The translations under genes were made by a program, and so were the position numbers. From Populus alba (Eukaryota; Streptophyta; Magnoliopsida; Malpighiales; Salicaceae): 64,000 nucleotides of DNA. Of the stretch, positions 1 through 13,915 are shown in pieces (position 1 is the first letter of the stretch; every line of letters starts with the position of its first letter). The stretch lies in assembly GCF_005239225.2 (NCBI RefSeq), contig NC_133293.1, positions 15,778,333 to 15,842,332 on the forward strand, read 5' to 3'. Below the pieces are notes generated by a model that had not been told where the DNA came from, made no database searches, and was given only the letters and a program-made list of their open reading frames with translations.

Positions 1-96
1 CTGGATCTTCTCAATCAACACTATGTGCAGTTGAACGCAGGTGCAAGCGTGGACAAGGATCTAGCCATGGAAGCCCGAATAGGTCTTCACCTCTAG
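1..96 (+). CDS. Possible 3' end of a coding sequence entering from the left edge
   Basis: Frame 1 is open from the first base to a TAG at 94-96 and gives 31 residues, starting LDLLNQHYVQLNAG and ending EARIGLHL. Base composition here is balanced, unlike the AT-rich DNA that follows. I do not recognise the family. It may be the last exon of a gene lying to the left, or chance; 31 codons is short. Confidence 0.3.
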   Translation: MDLLNQHYVQLNAGASVDKDLAMEARIGLHL

Positions 97-828
97 CAAC
101 TTAGGATCTACTGTATAAGATTGCAGGAGAAGTAGAGAGAACCATTGGGTTTGAACCGATTTGGAAGGGGAAAAAACCAAACCGAACCGAAATTAATCGG
201 TTTGAACCAGTTTTCGGTTCGGTTCAATTCAAAAAATTAAAAAAAAAAATTCAGCTTGGTTATTTATTTTGGTTTAAAACCGGATCGAACTGAAAATGCG
301 GAGCCCTACCAAATATGTATTGAATTAAAAAATATTCTAACCGCAGAAAATTTAAAGTAAGTTTGTTTTAAGAATATTAAAAAATAATTTGTTTTTTATT
401 GATTAGATGTATTAGAAAAATATATTTTTCTATACATATAAATCAATTTTTTTTATTGCCTTGAATGATGATAAAATGAGAAAAGTTATGATGTTACTGA
501 TAAAAACAATGATGATAGTTATTGTAACAATAATAATTATAATAACATGATAAATAATGGTTGTATTGATGATTATTTTAATGACAAGATAATGATGGTG
601 AAAATGATATTGAAAATGCTGTAGTTACATAAATAACCAAATGGTGTTGGTTTAGAGATGTTAGATTTGATCAAAGAAAAATTGTATGGTGCTCGGAGAG
701 CAATCGTAAAAATATTAAAAAAATTAATTTAAAATTAAAAAAGAAAAAAAAAAAGAGGAAGCAGAACGGGCAATACGAAACGGAGATTTAATGATCAAAC
801 TTTTGAGCAGAGACAAATAATTGATATA
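97..828. other. AT-rich spacer with a CCGAACC/GGTTCGG repeat
   Basis: No gene seen. At about 170-300 the sequence alternates CCGAACCGAA and CGGTTTGAACC / CGGTTCGGTT motifs and ends near AAACCGGATCGAAC. This kind of inverted-repeat-rich block is common dispersed repetitive DNA in plants. The remainder is AT-rich (poly-A runs, GATGAT-like simple sequence at 470-610) and then the 3' flank of the RimP-like gene. Confidence 0.5.
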
Positions 829-2489
829 TCAGCAGTCAAGATACAAAGATACCATTCCATGCATTTTGAATGGCAACGTTAATCTCCAGTCCCTCCTTTT
901 GCGGTTTAATGGTCTACCCTTGCTCTCAGGGTCCCTGTTTTCCTTCACATCTGCCAACTTCCATACACAGTTCTCTGATTCCATTTCCACGGACTCCAGA
1001 AAGAAGACTCCATTCGTTTCTGTGCCACTGCCTTCTGAATAGCATACTCTCATGGGCATGGCTTTAAACCGAGACAAATCTTCTGGTACCTTAAGTATCC
1101 TCTCTGCGCCAGGAGTCGACACCTTCAAGACAAGAACACTGCTATCCTTATGTGTCCTTATGGAATTACGCTAAAACTTCTAAAAGAAACTTGTGTGAGG
1201 AAAAATAGAGAAGAGCAGCCAACCATAAATTACCTCGACAGCCAAATTGTTAGGTATTTCTCCAAGTGCCCCGACTTCCTCCAATCTTTTCCTATATTCT
1301 TGACAGTAGCTTTCGAGCTCCTCAATGCTGGGACATCCATATCTGATGAACGATGATTATGGATGTTAAATGTCCATATACAAGAAAATAGACCATCTTC
1401 CACAAACAAACTGACATAGATATATGGAATCGTATCCTCCAATTAGCTAAATTATGGATATTGTGGAAGGAATGCAACCCAAGTGTGTTTCATTGAGAAG
1501 AAACTTCTCCCACCTCTTTAAAGAATTTTATGTCAAGAATCATTTGCAATCAGCGGTATTTTGTTAATGACAAGGGTTTCTTAGACTTTGTCAATTAGAT
1601 TCTAAATTGGCACTTAATGAGCTATCTTAATTGCTCGATTATAAAACGCAATAGGAAGTCATTCATCTGTCTTTCCAAATTCACAGGAAGAGAGAACCTT
1701 ACGGTTGGGACAGTTTATCGAGTCTGACAAAAACATATCCGCGAGGAGTAGTCTTGAAAGCGAAGAGTTCGATATCATCACCAAATGACAATAACACCTC
1801 ACGAGCAATGGAGAGAGTTCGTTCGCCCCAGGGTAAGCCTTGCAACACAACTCCACCACCATCCCCGCCATCACCTAACTATATTAATTCATGAAAAACA
1901 ACTAGCACCATCAAATTGCGACCATCAACTATAGAATATGAACACGAGAATTTTCTATAGATTAAAAAATAATAATAATACCTTTGGCTCCACTTCCTCC
2001 TCCTCTTCCCATCCATCCGATTCAACATCTTCAGTTGTTTCATCTGTAGCATCACAATAAGAAAAATAAAAAAGAGGGGGACTTTTATCAAACACTTAAG
2101 TAGCACGTGTTTTAGAATAAGCTTTGAAGTTCAGAACCCAATAGCATCGTTATGTTTGATAGATTAAAAAAAAAGGAAAGAAACAGGGGATTACAATAAA
2201 GAAGGTCATCTTCGCTGCTATTCTCTTCAGTGGAGATAGTGGTGCTTAAAAACCGAGGGGTTAGAGAAGGAGAGAAGTGGAGAGAAGTGGGTTGTTTTGA
2301 AAAGAAAGCAAGTAAACGAGAAGAGAAGGAGGGGTTTTGAAGGGTTTTGATTGCATGTTCGTGTGTTGCGAGGGTGAAGAAAGAGAGGCTTCTAATGGCA
2401 GTAGTAGTTGATAAAGATGAAGAAAAGAAATCTAGACGGCGACAACCGGGTCGTAGTAGCAGATGCTGGATGATTCGCCCACTTCTCAT
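829..2489 (-). CDS. Organelle-targeted RimP-like ribosome maturation factor (UPF0090/DUF150)
   Basis: Five coding exons on the minus strand: 2489-2195, 2043-1982, 1878-1703, 1342-1234 and 1122-829. All joins are GT-AG and the 936 nt give 311 residues. The first ~80 residues are rich in Arg, Ser, Leu and Phe and lack acids (start MRSGRIIQHLLL, several RR pairs), as in a mitochondrial or plastid transit peptide. An acidic linker follows (exon 2, EEEEEVEP). Exons 3-5 carry the RimP fold: a GDDIELFAFKTTPRGYVFV strand region, a helix around YCQEYRKRLEE, and the family signature VSTPGAERIL at the start of exon 5. Bacterial RimP assists 30S subunit maturation, so an organellar small-subunit role is inferred. 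The Arabidopsis counterpart next to SIK1 is, from memory, At1g69210. Confidence 0.88.
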
Positions 2490-4935
2490 TGTTGATGACC
2501 GTTATCGCTATGGCTATTCGTGTCTCCCTTCTCGCCGTCACTCTATTTGGCTTCTATTAAACCGGTCGGGTTGTGCTGCTGGCTGTCTCTGTATTCTGTT
2601 CGTTGTGCCATGTATCTCGTTTAAGTTTTTCCCTTTTCTTTTTAAGTTCACTCAACCAGTGTCCCCGTCCGCTCCGATCGGATTTTTTTTTTTCAAATGT
2701 AGAAAAATTATTTTAATATGTTTATAAATAAAAAAATTAATAATTAGACGAGGATGAGGTTAACTTATTAAATTTATTGTCCTAATAATTTTATAAAAAA
2801 ATAAATTTAAATTATTAAATTTAATTTTTAATAAACTAATATTGAATGATAAAATTAAAAATAAAATTTAATAAAAAAAAAAGATCGAGTCAACTCGAAT
2901 TAACATGTCATACATGAAACCATGAGATTAGGATAACATCATATAGAGCAAAGCAATAAAAAATTATAAAACTCAATCATTAATCAAATCCAATATTTAA
3001 AGATGAAATTAAAAAATACTTTAATTGAAAAGGGACATAAAAAAATCAATTGAGTCAATCGATCAAACTTGTGACTTGGATCATAAGACAATGATAATAT
3101 CATAGATTAAATCCAATGTTGCACAGTGAAATGACTAAAACACCTTTTGAAAAAAAAACTTAAACATTTAACGACAACGCATGAATCTTCAAGGCAAGCA
3201 GCTCCTCTATCACTAAAGTGGCATGTGTGATCAACTTTCCTCTAGTTTGGCGTCTAGCAACTTTTTTTTATATCTTCTCCTTTTGATTTTTGCACTTAGC
3301 CCTACAAAGTTTTAAAGTTGCATTTTAATTTGTTTTTTTTTTTAAATTTAATTTTTTTTTTTTATTACTTTTTTTTTATCTTAAATAATTAATGGAATTG
3401 AAATTTTCTTTTGATTTTATATTATTTTGATTTTTTATCAGAATTGATCATAGTTTTTTATTGTAATTTTTTTATCATTTTCTTAAATTTTCTTAATTGA
3501 ACTTATTTTTCCAATTGTCTCTCAATATTTTATTTATTTATTTTAGATTCAATCCTTATAAATTTTAATTGCTATTTTTTTTGTTCTCAATCCTTTTTTA
3601 TTGAAACTTTCTTTTTTAAAATTTTATTTTTCATCATTTTGTTGATTAAAAATTTGGCTTTAAATTTTTTTTTGTGTTTGTTTTTTATGGGATAATTCTA
3701 GCGTCGAGACTTGGATCACAAGTTTGAAAGTTTTGTTTGGTTTGACCTATGTCTTTTTTGTAATTCTTTTTTATAATTGATTTTTTTTATTCTATTTTTT
3801 TACGGAGTTATTTTGATTTCAAGTGTCGCAAGCTTTGTGGCTTAATCTAGGTTGATTTAGGCCAAGTTTAATATTGTTCAATTTATCCACAGTTGCTCGA
3901 GCAAAGTTTGTTTTATTTGAAAAGGTTTTTAAAACTAATGTTTTAATGATTTCATTCTTTTAATTTTATTTTTTTTATCAGATTTAATCCTCATTCTTGA
4001 TGTATTAAAGTTATTATAGTCTTATTAGAATACAAATTTATTTTTTTAAAACATGTTTTTTTTCATCACTCTTTAAATTTTTTTTTCTATAATTTTTTTC
4101 ATTTTTTTATTATTATCTTTTCTACTTTGACAAAATTTTAATAAATATTATTTTTTTAATTTCATCATTAAATATTAAATTGGTTAGGAATTTGAGTACA
4201 TTAAAGTTATTGTAGTCTTATAAGTTTAGCATACAAATTAACAAGTTAACCTTTGTAACCTAAATCAATCTAACATATTATTATCTTAATATCTATAAAA
4301 AAATTTCATTCTAAATATTTATTCTAAACCAAACAATATTTTTTACTGGCTATTTAAGTTACACTTGAACTCGTAAAAATAACCAGTTCAGATTCAATCT
4401 CCATATAATTTTTTTTTTTTTATTAAAAAAAAATATTAGTAGAACCTAAATCATGTTGTATCGTGTTGCATGCTAATATTCTAATAATAACTAATTAAAT
4501 ACTACTAATTACTTCATAAACATAGTAAATTTTCAATATCTCGCTGTTTGTTTTATTTTTTTCTTGGGAGAGGAGGCAAAAAATCATGAAAGCCCATTCC
4601 ATCATATTTTCTTCTCTTTCCTTTTCCTCCATCATCAAAGTTCAACCTTGTTGAGGAAGAAAGCATATTATAGTGACCAGGAAAAACCACATCAGAAGTT
4701 AATAGCTACGAATGCAGAGTGAGAAAATATACTAATTTATTTTTCTACCTATTAACCATGTAATATACAGTGGCAGCAGGGAAAAAAAAAAAGAGAAGCA
4801 CAAAACTGTCCCCTCTGACACCCGAATTTTTGCCGCTTAAGAGAATTACAAACAAATCACAGCATTGCTTGAAAAGAGTAAAGGGCAGATGAATGGGGAA
4901 GAAAAGGCACTCTCATTTACAAACATGCGACTTGT
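2490..4935. other. Spacer: RimP-like promoter, then AT-rich degenerate repeat DNA
   Basis: 2490-2690 is GC-balanced and should hold the promoter and 5' end of the RimP-like gene. From 2690 the DNA is very AT-rich, with long T runs. Around 3660-3900 it contains diverged text of the type 'GGATAATTCTAGCG...GACTTGGATCACAAG', similar in style to the module array at 45.1-46.3 kb. 4560-4935 is more balanced and probably 3'UTR of the kinase gene. No coding exon is supported. Confidence 0.55.
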
Positions 4936-7900
4936 CTAGAGTCGGAGGATAGTTCGAAGAGTATCACAAAGATTTTGAATGGTTTGTTTCTCTTGCGTTG
5001 CTTGCAACTCTTGGAGTGGCATCTCTTCATAGCACCTGCAATGAATGAATGCAAGTATATGTGTAGGTAAACAAAATATGCAATGAATGAATGAAATGAT
5101 TTCTACAGAGGAGTCATTAATCAAATAAATGCATTGGAGAAGATTAATAAGCGGGCCTTACATTTTGTGGTAGGCTAAAGCCTGCGCCAGATTCAGCAGC
5201 GTAGAACTTGAAGTCAGTCTTTGGTAAACACCTGGAGGAAGTGGCATCTGCAGCATATAAATTAAACACGTAAGCACACGAATTTCTTTGAAGGGGAGAG
5301 AGGGAGACGGGTTGGGGGTAATAACCTCGTTTTGTATCCTTCGGCCCTTTTTTGATGGTCCATCACCAGAAAAAAGCTCCTGAAGTGCTTCTGCTGCTAC
5401 AGTTCCACTATTATCACACTGGATGCCTCCAAGCACATTGTCTGATAAGAGAGCAATGGGGGATATGTCTGTTGCCCGCAAAAATGGAATGGGCACGGTA
5501 TTACCTGCTGCATATATGGACCAAAGCTGCATAGAAATGACTTCAACGTAAGCAGTCACAATTATCCGCAAAAGAAAATAAAGAGTTTAATACAGAAGAA
5601 AACACTTGAGCATAACTGAAAATCAATTTCAGTAACGCTAAATTCATATACTGAAAACACATGTTCAGTGTGCACCACTTGGAACAAAATCATTTAAACT
5701 CTTGGATGAGTTCAGAATGAATATAACCTTATCTTGCAATGCAAAAGCTTTTCTGCTGACTGTTTCATTCTTCAAAGTGGAACAGCCCAGGCTGCCACCA
5801 CCTCCAACGTGTGCTTTAGATATGGTATTTTTCTTGAGATTCTGCTCAGAATAGCCAGAAACTTCAGGAGTAGATGTCTGTATCGTCTGCAATGCAGGAA
5901 ACGATTCTCCAACCAAAGGATTGTTTGCAGCAACCCCTGTTGCATTATCCAACCTAACAGAGAAGTGCTAATTAATTGGTGCACTCTAACTTGTAAGTAA
6001 AATAACATGAGCAGGCACTAGGCAATGGATATCAGCTTGGAGGGAAACTCAAAATAACAACTAAAGGGCAAGGTAATATGTACAGGTATAATCCTATACT
6101 GGGAATAATCTTATAACCAATAAACTGGGATCATTCTCTCAAATAAACATCAGAGTTAAATGGTGAATTGAGTACCAGGGGTCAGCAGATTTGCCTCCTG
6201 TGCCACTAACTGAAAGGCCTTCTATGTTTCCTGGGTGGTCTTGTAAGGTCCCCCCCGCATCATATAATGCAGTCTGTAAGCCTGTCTTATCTGTTTCCTC
6301 TCCACCATGAACTACAAAAGTCCCATAGTCACCTGCACACATATGAACCATAAATGAATTGGGGGTTAAAAACATATCAAATCATCTTATGTTAGTCTAA
6401 ACACATTTTGAACCAGGCCAATTTCTCTCTCTCATGTGTCAATGAGTCACCAAGTTGTTGGCAAGGAGGACCTTTTTAGAAGGCAGCAGGCCTTGTCACC
6501 AAAAATCGAACCTAACATGCTTACTGTGAAGCACAAACCAGAAACATCCCTAATTTGGACAAAATTACTATATCAGTCTGAAATGGACTGCAATGGCTGA
6601 AAGGGACTAGAATGGAAGGTAAGATTGAATGAGAGGAGTCCTGTATGTTTCATTGGTGAGCTATAAAGTAATGTTCCATCCCATTCAACCACAGCTGAAT
6701 AAGATCAATAAAGCAATAAAGTTGGTTAAGGTCCCAACAATAAGTGGTGTATCCATAATAGACTTTATCCACAAACTCCATGAGGCATAGGTGGCAGTCA
6801 AGGCCTGGTGGTAACTCCATCACATGGCAGATTAGCAACTATCTACAATAACTTTTCTCAACTTTCCAGATAAGATCAAGTTTGGTGAAGACTACTAGCA
6901 ATCAAGCTCTAAGCAGGCCTTTTGAGACATGTAAACAAAGTCCACTTTATACCATGCTACAAAAATCAGCTTCCCTAATTAAAAAAAAAAAAAAAAAAAA
7001 AAGATGACTGGTAGTGGTAAACTCTTAAGTTCAGAAGAACTTTTTCCATCCTATCACAAAACATAGAATGCAATCAAAACCATACCTCCAGCCATATCGA
7101 CACCATCTGAAGAGCTGTGCACTTCATTTACCATAGGAAGTCGATTTGACGGAACAGTGTCTCCATAAACCTCATTCAGTTTTGGACCTTCAGTTGGCTG
7201 TTTCAGATTGAGATAAGTTAGGAAATACTGAATGATTTCTCAGAAATAGTTAGAAAGAGATTTCTTCAGTTTCTAAAGGTAGAAATTTGACAGTAACAAA
7301 CTTCTGATTCAGCTGGAGCAAGATTTTGCGCCTGCAGAGACATTGCAGTCCTAATTTGCCTGGCCTTTTCAATCTTTGGCGACATTGCAGAGGCTCCAAC
7401 TTTGCATCTATCAATAAATTTGTGCTAGGTTCCAACAAAATACAGGAAAAACAGTTCAAGTCAGAATTAATAAATAACAATATGATATATAAAGAAGTTC
7501 CAGAGAAAAAGATAATACAAGCGAGAGAGAGAAGAATCCTGCACATGTTTCAATCCCTGGATAAAATAAAATGTCATCACTACAAACCAGCTCAAGTCAA
7601 CGAAGTCACAGTCCAAAACTAGTTGAGCTTGAGCTTGGCTACTTAGGTACGCTACCTTTATTTTGGTCTCTAAACTATTATGGCCTAAACTAGTTGTTGT
7701 AATGCATTATTTGTGTCACCAAGCTCTAAGTTCATCTTCTTCAAGTCATAAATGAACAATCTTATTATTCTGACAAGCCAACCATGAATGTTAGTCAAAG
7801 ACAAAAATATTCAAGACAATTATTTGAAGCTTTGCCAATGTTTAATTTACACAAAAATCTGTTAACAAGGTTGAACAGGATATAGGCACAAGGCAAACCA

Positions 7901-10900
7901 AGAACAGTCACAAAGCATCAAAAGGATCAATGAAAAAGAACTGACAGCATCAGAAGTATGACCAAACCCGAAACAAAGAGCTGTCCAAGCCTAAAATGCA
8001 CGCAGCACAGTTCTAAACAATCAGTACACCTTCCAATATGCATATTTTCCCTGTTGACATACAAGTCTCCATACCTTCAGCATCTCAGATGCCATTGGAC
8101 GTGAGCGTGGTTCCTTTGTAAGGCACTTCGCCACAAAATCATGGAAGACAAGAGACCTGGCAGATAAAACAACAAATGGTTAAACACCAAAACACATGCT
8201 GCTGTGTCAAAAAAATGTAAAGGCAACCACTAGCGAATTGTTGCAAAAGATTGTGGGTAAAAAGAACTGAAAGGCGAACCATTTTTCTTTATCCTCAAGC
8301 ATTGGGGCTGGCTCAATGGATATCATGAACAAAACCTATCACAGATGATAAACATGCCAAACTTAAAAATTTTAATAGTGAACAAAGGTTGATCAAATAA
8401 GTTCAAAAAATCCCTGAGCATCATATTTATAGGAGGAGAATTTACGTGTAGTCAATGATGTGCATGTATTACCCATAAGCTTCTCAACAAAAACTATACA
8501 GTAACAGTAACAAGTTCAAATGCTTGAGTAATCACTAACCCTCATAGGATGCACCGTGGATCTTGGGGGAAGTCCCTGAAGAAAAAAATGAAAAATTAAG
8601 AAGTCGTCAAAAAATTCTTTTTAGATAAGAAAAGGATGACAAAAGTTACTACAAAAAGAGTGATATAATCCATGCGCGACACATCATTCATTACTCAGCA
8701 CAAGACAACTTTCACTCTTTTATTTTATATTTTTTTATTTTTCTGTTTCTGTTCGTTTCTCCACCAGCAATAGAGTTAATACCAAATTCTTTATTTGTCA
8801 CTATTTGGTCTATGGATTGGGAAAAAAACAATACAACAAATACATCAGAGAATACTGGCTTTCTTTTTTTAACTAGCTATATCATATCCCAAGCTTGTAT
8901 GTGGATGACAACTTGAACTATAAGGACCAGGGACAACTTTAGCTGCAAATACCACGAAGCAGCTAACTGGGAAAAGAACAATCATAAGTAGCTGCTATAA
9001 GAAACTAAGCAACTAGGAAAACTATCAAGATTGTTGGGGGAATCCTTGATATCATTATAAATGCATATACCTCTGCCATTTCAATAGCAGAAACACCAAG
9101 AGCCCATACATCCACCTGAAAGAAAAATATGGTAACAGTAAGAAGTTAGTTGTATAGAGACTTGTGGAACAGCAAATGTGCACCATACTTCCAAAACAAT
9201 GATGCCTTCAAGAATTGGGCAATTATATCATGCAGGCACAGCACACACTAGACATTTGAGACTGAAAATTTTTTTGAAGGGAAAGAATAGAAACAATGGA
9301 GGTTTCTGTTAAAAAAAAATTCAATTTATTGTCAGCAGGTTACCGGCCCTACTTGAGAGATACTTTTTGGTGGTTCAGTCAGTATAGTATAGTATAGTAT
9401 AGTATGCGAGAAAGCTCTTGGAACCCACAACCAAGGCAAAATGAGGTCATGTGAACACCCATATCCATGCACATAACATGCTTTCAAGTCCTATTACCCA
9501 ATGAAAAGGGAAGAGAGTTGGACAGTAGAAAGAAAAAGGAAACTAACAAAGAATGGAAATGATACCTTCCCATCATATCGACTTTCTTGGATAACTTCTG
9601 GAGCCATCCAATGCGGAGTGCCAATAAACTGCACATAAAATAAAACTCACTAGTCCATTAACTATATATAAAATCACGAGCTAAAACATTTGACTTGATA
9701 AAAATACCCTTTAAATTTTTTTAACTCAATGAGCAAACTAGACAATCTTCTTTAAGAAAAAATGGAACCAAGAATAAGAAATCGAGTTTTTTTTTTTCTT
9801 TTTTAAATTTAAAAAAACAATTTCAACCAAATTTACCAGAATTGATATACCATCTACACTCACCTCACATTTAAACAAACATACCAGCTTTTAATTTGTT
9901 CAAATACTTAGAAAATTATTATTTTCTAGTTTTCTCTTGTCTATACTTGCCTTTTCCTATATATAATATAGCTCATGTTGAGTACAATATGCAAAATTTT
10001 GAACCACTGCTTTTATAGAAGGAAAGATTTTTGGTTAGTTGGGCTTTTTCTGCTACCATAGGTCTTGATCACCCATTAGGCTTTGCCTTTAAAATCCTCC
10101 CTTTTTTCTTCAAATCCACTCTTTGAAGTGACTCCTTTTTCCAATTGAAGGTGGATGGCAAACAACCGTGCAAGAATCACATGTTTATTGCTATCCAAAA
10201 TTTTCACAAGAACAAAATACATGTAGCTTAATGAGCTCTTTTTGCATTTGGAATTGTTATTAGAGAAGGTCTTGGGATATTTCTAATTGAACATTTATTT
10301 ACTATATGGAGAACCAAAAACTAGTGTTACTCAAAATAGCTGGATTCTTGAAACAAAGAAAAGAGTTCAGTAAATAAATTTCAAGTGCAGGAAGAAAGGA
10401 ACTGATACAGGAGAGGGAAAGTGCATAAAGTATGTTTTTCTCTATTTTTTTTTATCTTTAGTATATAATTTAGAAAGAAAAATGAAATGCTGACGAATCA
10501 TGTGGTTTGAAGTCTGTACAGCATAGAATACCTTGTTTAAAAGTTGTCACAAACACCATATTTTGGTAGAAAGATTAAAAGTAACTTATCATGAGAAATA
10601 GGTTTGAGGGTACCTTAATGTAGGAAAGACAACTCGATGAAGGTACATTGGAAGTTTACATTTTCAAATACATCACAGGCTGACATGCAGAAAGTTAACA
10701 TAAAGTTGTCTTTCCAGACATCAGGCTTTTTCTGAGGCATGCAATTCTATACTAGGAATGCTATTGTCTAGAAAAAGCTGGAGCACGCTACAAGCAATTC
10801 TAATTCACAAAATATGAATTCATAAAAACTGCACATTAGTTCAACAATTACTGTACCGTATTACGCTTTGACATGGTCCTTGTAAGCTGCGCGGCAACCC

Positions 10901-13900
10901 CAAAATCACCTGCTCAGACATTGCAATAACCACAAAATTCTGGATCAGTTTGATGGTAACTTTGCACTCTAAAAGTTAGAATATAGAAGGGAAAGGGCTT
11001 TAAACTTTAGCAGAAGAAAAGGAAGTCATATTTCAGTGGGCTTTCACAAGAAAAAGCATGGTGCACGGAATGAATTCTGAGATATTCTGTCAAGTATGAC
11101 ATTAAATACAGGCACAAATTCTAATCCTGAAAATATGACATTTTGATCCAAATCATGGTCTGCCTCTTCAACAATGTTGGCAGCCAGAAACAAGACATGT
11201 TTATAAAAAATTTTAATGTCTTGAATGTCTCAATACGATGGAAATTCTTTCATACAGTTTTAAACTTTTTCAAGGGAAGCAAACTCAATCTCAATCATCA
11301 AAAGTTAATACCAAATTTATGAATTTGATTTCCTTCAGAAGACCAACCTCTAATCCATTTGTCATACAGGACTTAAAGGTAGCCTAGCCCATGTAGCTTC
11401 TTCGCTAACTAGACTTATAAAACACAGATGCAGGCAACAAAACAAGCAAAATTCTTGTATTTTGTGTGATTTTGGAAGACAATGGTATTTCTGTAATTTC
11501 CAGACTTGCACAAATTATCATGGTCTGGATTTTATTTTATATCTTAGTGTCCTATTAGCCCTTAATTAAGATGTGGTGCTCAGATTTTCTATCTTCTAGA
11601 TGTGACTCCTAAAAAACCTACGGGAGTGAAGTTGGTAGCCCTTCAACTTTCATCAAGAACTTAGATTCCAAACCCTAAATCCCTTTCTTCTAGTCTAAAC
11701 TCTTAGAATTCTCAAATCCCAAGCCCTAATCCTCCATGAATCCCCGGTAGTACATAAACTTTGAATCTGTTGTGTCATAAACTCAGCATTAACAAGTGCA
11801 ATCATTTCCACTTCATTATTTTATATTAATCAAGACATTATGGATATACAAGCATTCAAGTCAGGGAGTGAAAAGAAAAACTGTTAAGAATGAAAGTTAG
11901 GAGCAAGTCCACGTCATGGTATTCAAACATTCTTTTGCAACATGAAAGCTATCAATGTCATTTAAAAAAACAATAGGACTACCAAAAAGCATTTTAGGAA
12001 AAACAAAACCCTACAATAGGTGATTCCTTTCTGTTTCTTATAAGCATAATTGGAGTTCCATTATTTACCACATAATTTTTGAAAGAAAATACTCACCCAA
12101 CTTGACTTCACCTTGTTCAGTTAACAAAATATTACCACCCTTAATGTCTCTATGGACCTTGAAAATTGAATGCAGATAAGCAAGGCCCTGCATGATATTT
12201 AGAAGAATAAAAAGAGGTACAAATCAAACCACCATAGTATGTAAAAATAGAGCAAATTGAAAAATGAATAAAAAAATGGAATAGACAAGTATCAACATTT
12301 TCTTCTCTCAAGTCCCAACCAATTAAAATCAAGGATACCTTCAAAGCTTCTCTACATATGTATGCTATTTGATACTCTTCCAAAGGTTCCTCAGTAACAT
12401 TCATTAAGTCAGAAACACTTCCACCCCCACAGTACTCCATAACAATCTGCAAATAATAATAATAGTAATAGTAATAATAGTAACAGTAACAACAACAACT
12501 AGTCTTGCAAAAAACACCCCAGTAAAAAGCATCTAGCACCAAAAAATAAACTTGTGACAGGGTGAAACCCATAGAATCAAACTGATTGCTAATCCTCAAA
12601 TAAGTAACCAAAAAGAGTTCATACCCAAAGATAATCTTCACCTTGATAGCTCCCAAGATATCGAACAACATTTGGATGACTGCATTGTTGCAACATCTCA
12701 ATTTCACCACGAATTTCTTCATATCCCTCCTCCTGCATACAAGCAGCATTTGGACCCACATCCAATATTCATTCGGCCAACAAATTAAAGAATTTAATTA
12801 TAAGCAGAACAAGGAAGCACACTCACTCCTTCGGTCAATGATATAACTTTGATAGCAACAAGCTCTGAACTTCGTAAATCCCTAGCCTTGTAAACAGCCC
12901 CGTAAGACCCCTTCCCTGACACCCAAGAACCAAACTCAGCACACAACACTTTAAAATACTCACTTTAAAGTGAGTAACAAATACCAGAGACAAAGCTTAA
13001 TCAAGATAATTACCTTATCGAAAACAAACCATTAACTAGTCCACTAAACATTTAAACCTCACCCGTTACCACAATGACTATAATGCTCACTTACCATCCC
13101 TTGTTCTACATACACATCTATATTCAAACTCAAAATGCATAATAACACAAAAAAATACGCTTTCAAAAAGTGCACGCACCGAGTTCATTAAGCAATTCAT
13201 ACTTAGTAGCAGGATCCTCTCTAGTAACACTCTCTGGAATCGAACTCGAAGACATTTTGCTTTGCTTCTGCTGGTGTTGTTTACCCTCCTCTCCTAGCAA
13301 CCCACTCCCTTTCCGCTCCTTTCCAAACCCTAGCTCCCCGGACGCCTGCATACTTGCCACCGCCTTCCCCATCGTTGATCCACCACCACCACTCCCGCTT
13401 CTCCTCACCACCGTCGATTTCACCAAAAATGTCCCAAACTCCTCTCTCCCATCATCATCCCCGTCACTATTATCTCCAATATCATTGATTCGGCTTTCAA
13501 ATTCCGTGAAAGGAGCGCTATGAGGCTTCCTTGGAGGGGCAACCGAGGATGATGACGACCATGACTGTTTCTGATGGCGTCCGCGGCCGGTCTTGACTAT
13601 CATAGTGCCGAAATCAGCGTCGTCGTCGTCGTCGCCACCGCCAAAGTCCTTTGGAAGGCGTTTGAGGAGAGGAGGAAGAGATTCCTCGTCTTCTTCTTCT
13701 TCTACGTCTACGTCGTCGTTTTTGCTGTTGTTTTCTCCCACTCCTTTATAAAGCATTGTAGCGTAGATGTTGTTGTCGTCGGTTTTGGATTTGTATTCGG
13801 GTTCAGAGTCGGAGTCTGAGTTGTGAATTACGACAGTAGAGTAGAGTTCCGATTTATTAGGGGTTTTGCTGGTGCGGGTCCGGCGAGATGGAGATGGATG

Positions 13901-13915
13901 ATCCATTCTCCACAT
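4936..13915 (-). CDS. SIK1: Ste20/Mst-type serine/threonine kinase SIK1 (plant Hippo homologue)
   Basis: Eighteen exons: 13915-13180, 12915-12827, 12732-12625, 12446-12339, 12187-12097, 10909-10857, 9628-9566, 9115-9071, 8575-8540, 8335-8280, 8156-8075, 7424-7302, 7197-7086, 6332-6176, 5953-5728, 5526-5326, 5247-5162 and 5035-4936. They sum to 2472 nt (823 residues), every phase consistent. Residues 1-240 are acidic and low-complexity ([20 protein letters not shown] runs). The kinase domain starts near 240: P-loop GKGSYGAV (246-253), Lys268 in VAIK, catalytic HRDIKGGN (Asp361), DFG 379-381, and Ste20 signature [10 protein letters not shown] (398-407). The tail includes [19 protein letters not shown]. 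Arabidopsis SIK1 (At1g69220) acts with MOB1 in growth control and with immune signalling. MWRM or the Met at residue 4 could be the start. No key residue is missing. Confidence 0.95.
9377..9405. repeat. AGTAT pentanucleotide microsatellite
   Basis: Five to six head-to-tail copies of AGTAT inside an intron of the SIK1 gene; likely polymorphic in length. Confidence 0.8.
12450..12500 (-). repeat. Imperfect trinucleotide microsatellite at a SIK1 splice acceptor
   Basis: On the gene strand this is a run of TTG/TTA/CTA-type triplets ending directly in TTTGCAG, the acceptor of the exon at 12446-12339. That exon encodes part of the kinase domain ([13 protein letters not shown]). The microsatellite therefore replaces the usual irregular polypyrimidine tract. 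Confidence 0.75.

Noticed and set aside
6980..7003. Poly-A run as a possible retrogene tail
   Set aside because: It lies in a SIK1 intron with no coding-like sequence upstream on the plus strand; treated as simple sequence.
12150..12761. 203-codon minus-strand open frame overlapping SIK1
   Set aside because: It reads through two introns of the kinase gene. Only the part with [13 protein letters not shown] is a true exon, and the rest is intronic, including the microsatellite.
13170..13523. 117-codon plus-strand frame opposite SIK1 exon 1
   Set aside because: Antisense shadow of the low-complexity acidic exon; the Ser/Pro-rich composition follows from the codons on the other strand.
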